Assembly (NCBI GenBank): GCA_025964215.1 | Contig: JAOPZG010000442.1 | Span: forward strand, 1-5,728 | DNA length: 5,728 nucleotides | Reading direction: 5' to 3' | Origin: Conexibacter sp. | Lineage (GTDB): Bacteria; Actinomycetota; Thermoleophilia; Solirubrobacterales; Solirubrobacteraceae | Shown here: one piece after another, positions 4,801 to 5,728 of the stretch | Layout of the letters: every line of letters starts with the position of its first letter | Position numbering within the stretch: the first letter of the stretch is position 1 | The notes under the pieces: model-generated | Database searches by the model: none | What the model saw: only the letters and a program-made list of their open reading frames with translations | Told to the model about the DNA's origin: nothing | Position numbers and translations under genes: made by a program

Positions 4801-5728
4801 GTGCGCTCCGCTGCCGAGGCCCTCGACGCGCTGCGCGCGCTGCCCTGCGGCGCGCGGCTGCTCGACGTCCTCGACCGCCATCCCGAGGCGTGGGTCGTCG
4901 GCGGCGCGGTGCGCGATGCGCTCCTCGGCCGCCCGCTCGGCGAGCTCGACGTCGTGGTCGTCGGCGACCCGGAGCCCGTCGCGCACGCGCTCGGCGACGT
5001 CGTCGCCTTCCACGAGCGCTTCGGCACCTACGACGTCCTCAGCGGCGACTGCCACTACGACGTCATCACCGCCCGCCGCGAGCGCTACGAGGCGCCCGGC
5101 GCGCTGCCGGACGTCGTCGCCGGCGACCTCGAGGACGACCTCCTGCGCCGCGACTTCACCATCAACGCCCTCGCGCTCAACGGCGCCGGCGAGCTGGCCG
5201 CCGTGCCGGCCGCGCGCGAGGACCTCGAGGCCGGACGGCTGCGGATCCTCCACGCCGCCTCGTTCCGCGACGACCCGACGCGGCTGTGGCGGCTCGTGCG
5301 CTACGCGGTCCGGCTGAGCTTCGTCCCGGAGCCCGCGACCGACCGTCTTGCCTACGAGGCCGTCCAGCGCGGCGCGCTCGAGAGCGTCAGCGGCGACCGG
5401 CTCGGCGCCGAGCTGCGGCTCGCGCTGCGCGAGCCGGACCCGCTCGCCGTCCTGCACGCGGCCCAGAACCTCGGGCTCGTCGGCGGCCTGACGCTCGACC
5501 CGCAGTTCGTGCGCCGCGCCTTCGCGCTGCTGCCGCCGGAGGATCAGCACGTCCGCGCCGACCTCGCGATCCTCGGCGCCGTGATCCCCGACGGCGCCTG
5601 GCCGCGGCCCTACGGCTTCACGGCGATCGAGCAGCGGATCCTCGAGCGCTGCGCGGCGCTCGAGCCGGTCCGTCCCGCGCGCCCCTCGGAGGTCGTCGCG
5701 GCGCTGCGCGGCGAGCCGGTCGAGGCGG
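4801..5728 (+). CDS. Class II CCA-adding tRNA nucleotidyltransferase / poly(A) polymerase family protein (3' end outside window)
   Basis: Members of this family add CCA, or part of it, or poly(A) to RNA 3' ends without a template. The frame is open from GTG 4801 to the window edge (309 residues, no stop). The head-domain motif GGAVRDALLG (34-43) leads to ELD (48-50), the metal-binding motif, with Glu where DxD is usual. Asp87 in YDVITARRERY is the third carboxylate. ITARRERYEAPGALP (89-103) and RRDFTINALAL (116-126) are classic. DDPTRLWRLVRYAVRL (157-172) matches the neck block, here with Trp163 and Tyr168. SGDRLGAELRLAL (197-209) matches the nucleotide-selecting region. The start is supported by the GGGAGG site. 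Whether it adds CCA, only A or only CC, or makes poly(A) cannot be decided from this part. It is divergent from the propeller gene and unrelated in function to the his cluster. An HD domain or other C-terminal domain could follow outside the window. Confidence 0.9.
   Translation, partial: MRSAAEALDALRALPCGARLLDVLDRHPEAWVVGGAVRDALLGRPLGELDVVVVGDPEPVAHALGDVVAFHERFGTYDVLSGDCHYDVITARRERYEAPGALPDVVAGDLEDDLLRRDFTINALALNGAGELAAVPAAREDLEAGRLRILHAASFRDDPTRLWRLVRYAVRLSFVPEPATDRLAYEAVQRGALESVSGDRLGAELRLALREPDPLAVLHAAQNLGLVGGLTLDPQFVRRAFALLPPEDQHVRADLAILGAVIPDGAWPRPYGFTAIEQRILERCAALEPVRPARPSEVVAALRGEPVEA

Noticed and set aside
4546..5550. 334-residue open frame antisense to the nucleotidyltransferase
   Set aside because: The plus-strand frame has a Shine-Dalgarno and all class II nucleotidyltransferase motifs. 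The antisense product is Glu/Arg/Ala-rich without recognisable domains.
1..5728. CRISPR array, tRNA, insertion sequence or phage attachment site
   Set aside because: No regularly spaced direct repeats, no transposase frame with terminal inverted repeats and no tRNA-like cloverleaf were seen; the window is filled by core genes with short gaps.

Overview
The window comes from a very high-G+C bacterium. The codons nearly always end in G or C, and GTG and TTG starts are used as well as ATG. Start-proximal TAnnnT hexamers, long antisense shadow frames and the protein style all point to an actinobacterium. The features fit a deep-branching lineage such as Thermoleophilia/Solirubrobacterales better than Streptomyces or Mycobacterium, because the HisA here lacks the PriA loop signature of those groups. 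This placement is inference; there is no rRNA marker in the window.

Positions 1-3032 (+ strand) hold the 3' part of a histidine biosynthesis operon: the end of hisD, then hisB, hisH, hisA and hisF. The first three junctions are 4-nt stop/start overlaps that use ATG, GTG and TTG in turn. hisF is separated by 26 nt and has its own start-proximal -10-like hexamer. HisA isomerises ProFAR to PRFAR. HisH and HisF form the glutamine amidotransferase/cyclase that turns PRFAR into imidazole glycerol phosphate and AICAR. HisB dehydrates imidazole glycerol phosphate, and HisD performs the last two oxidations to histidine. Catalytic and interface residues are intact throughout. hisC is not between hisD and hisB, and the cluster stops after hisF.

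Positions 3033-3185 are a convergent intergenic region with a perfect 10-bp inverted repeat, probably a bidirectional terminator, plus weaker hairpins. Positions 3186-4757 (- strand) encode a membrane-anchored or secreted eight-repeat PQQ-like beta-propeller protein. It has a Pro/Thr/Ser linker, a very basic C-terminal segment and an unusual duplicated two-cysteine tail. Its substrate and partners are unknown.

A 43-bp divergent gap (4758-4800) carries the promoter-like hexamer of the propeller gene and the Shine-Dalgarno of the next gene. From 4801 to the window end (+ strand) runs a class II CCA-adding/poly(A) polymerase family nucleotidyltransferase, cut by the window edge. Its first metal-binding carboxylate is Glu instead of the usual Asp.

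Most of the window is ordinary core metabolism and I see no mobile element, CRISPR array, tRNA or defence system. The items most worth a second look are the propeller protein's C-terminal cysteine repeat, the ExD motif in the nucleotidyltransferase, and the two leaderless-type starts.
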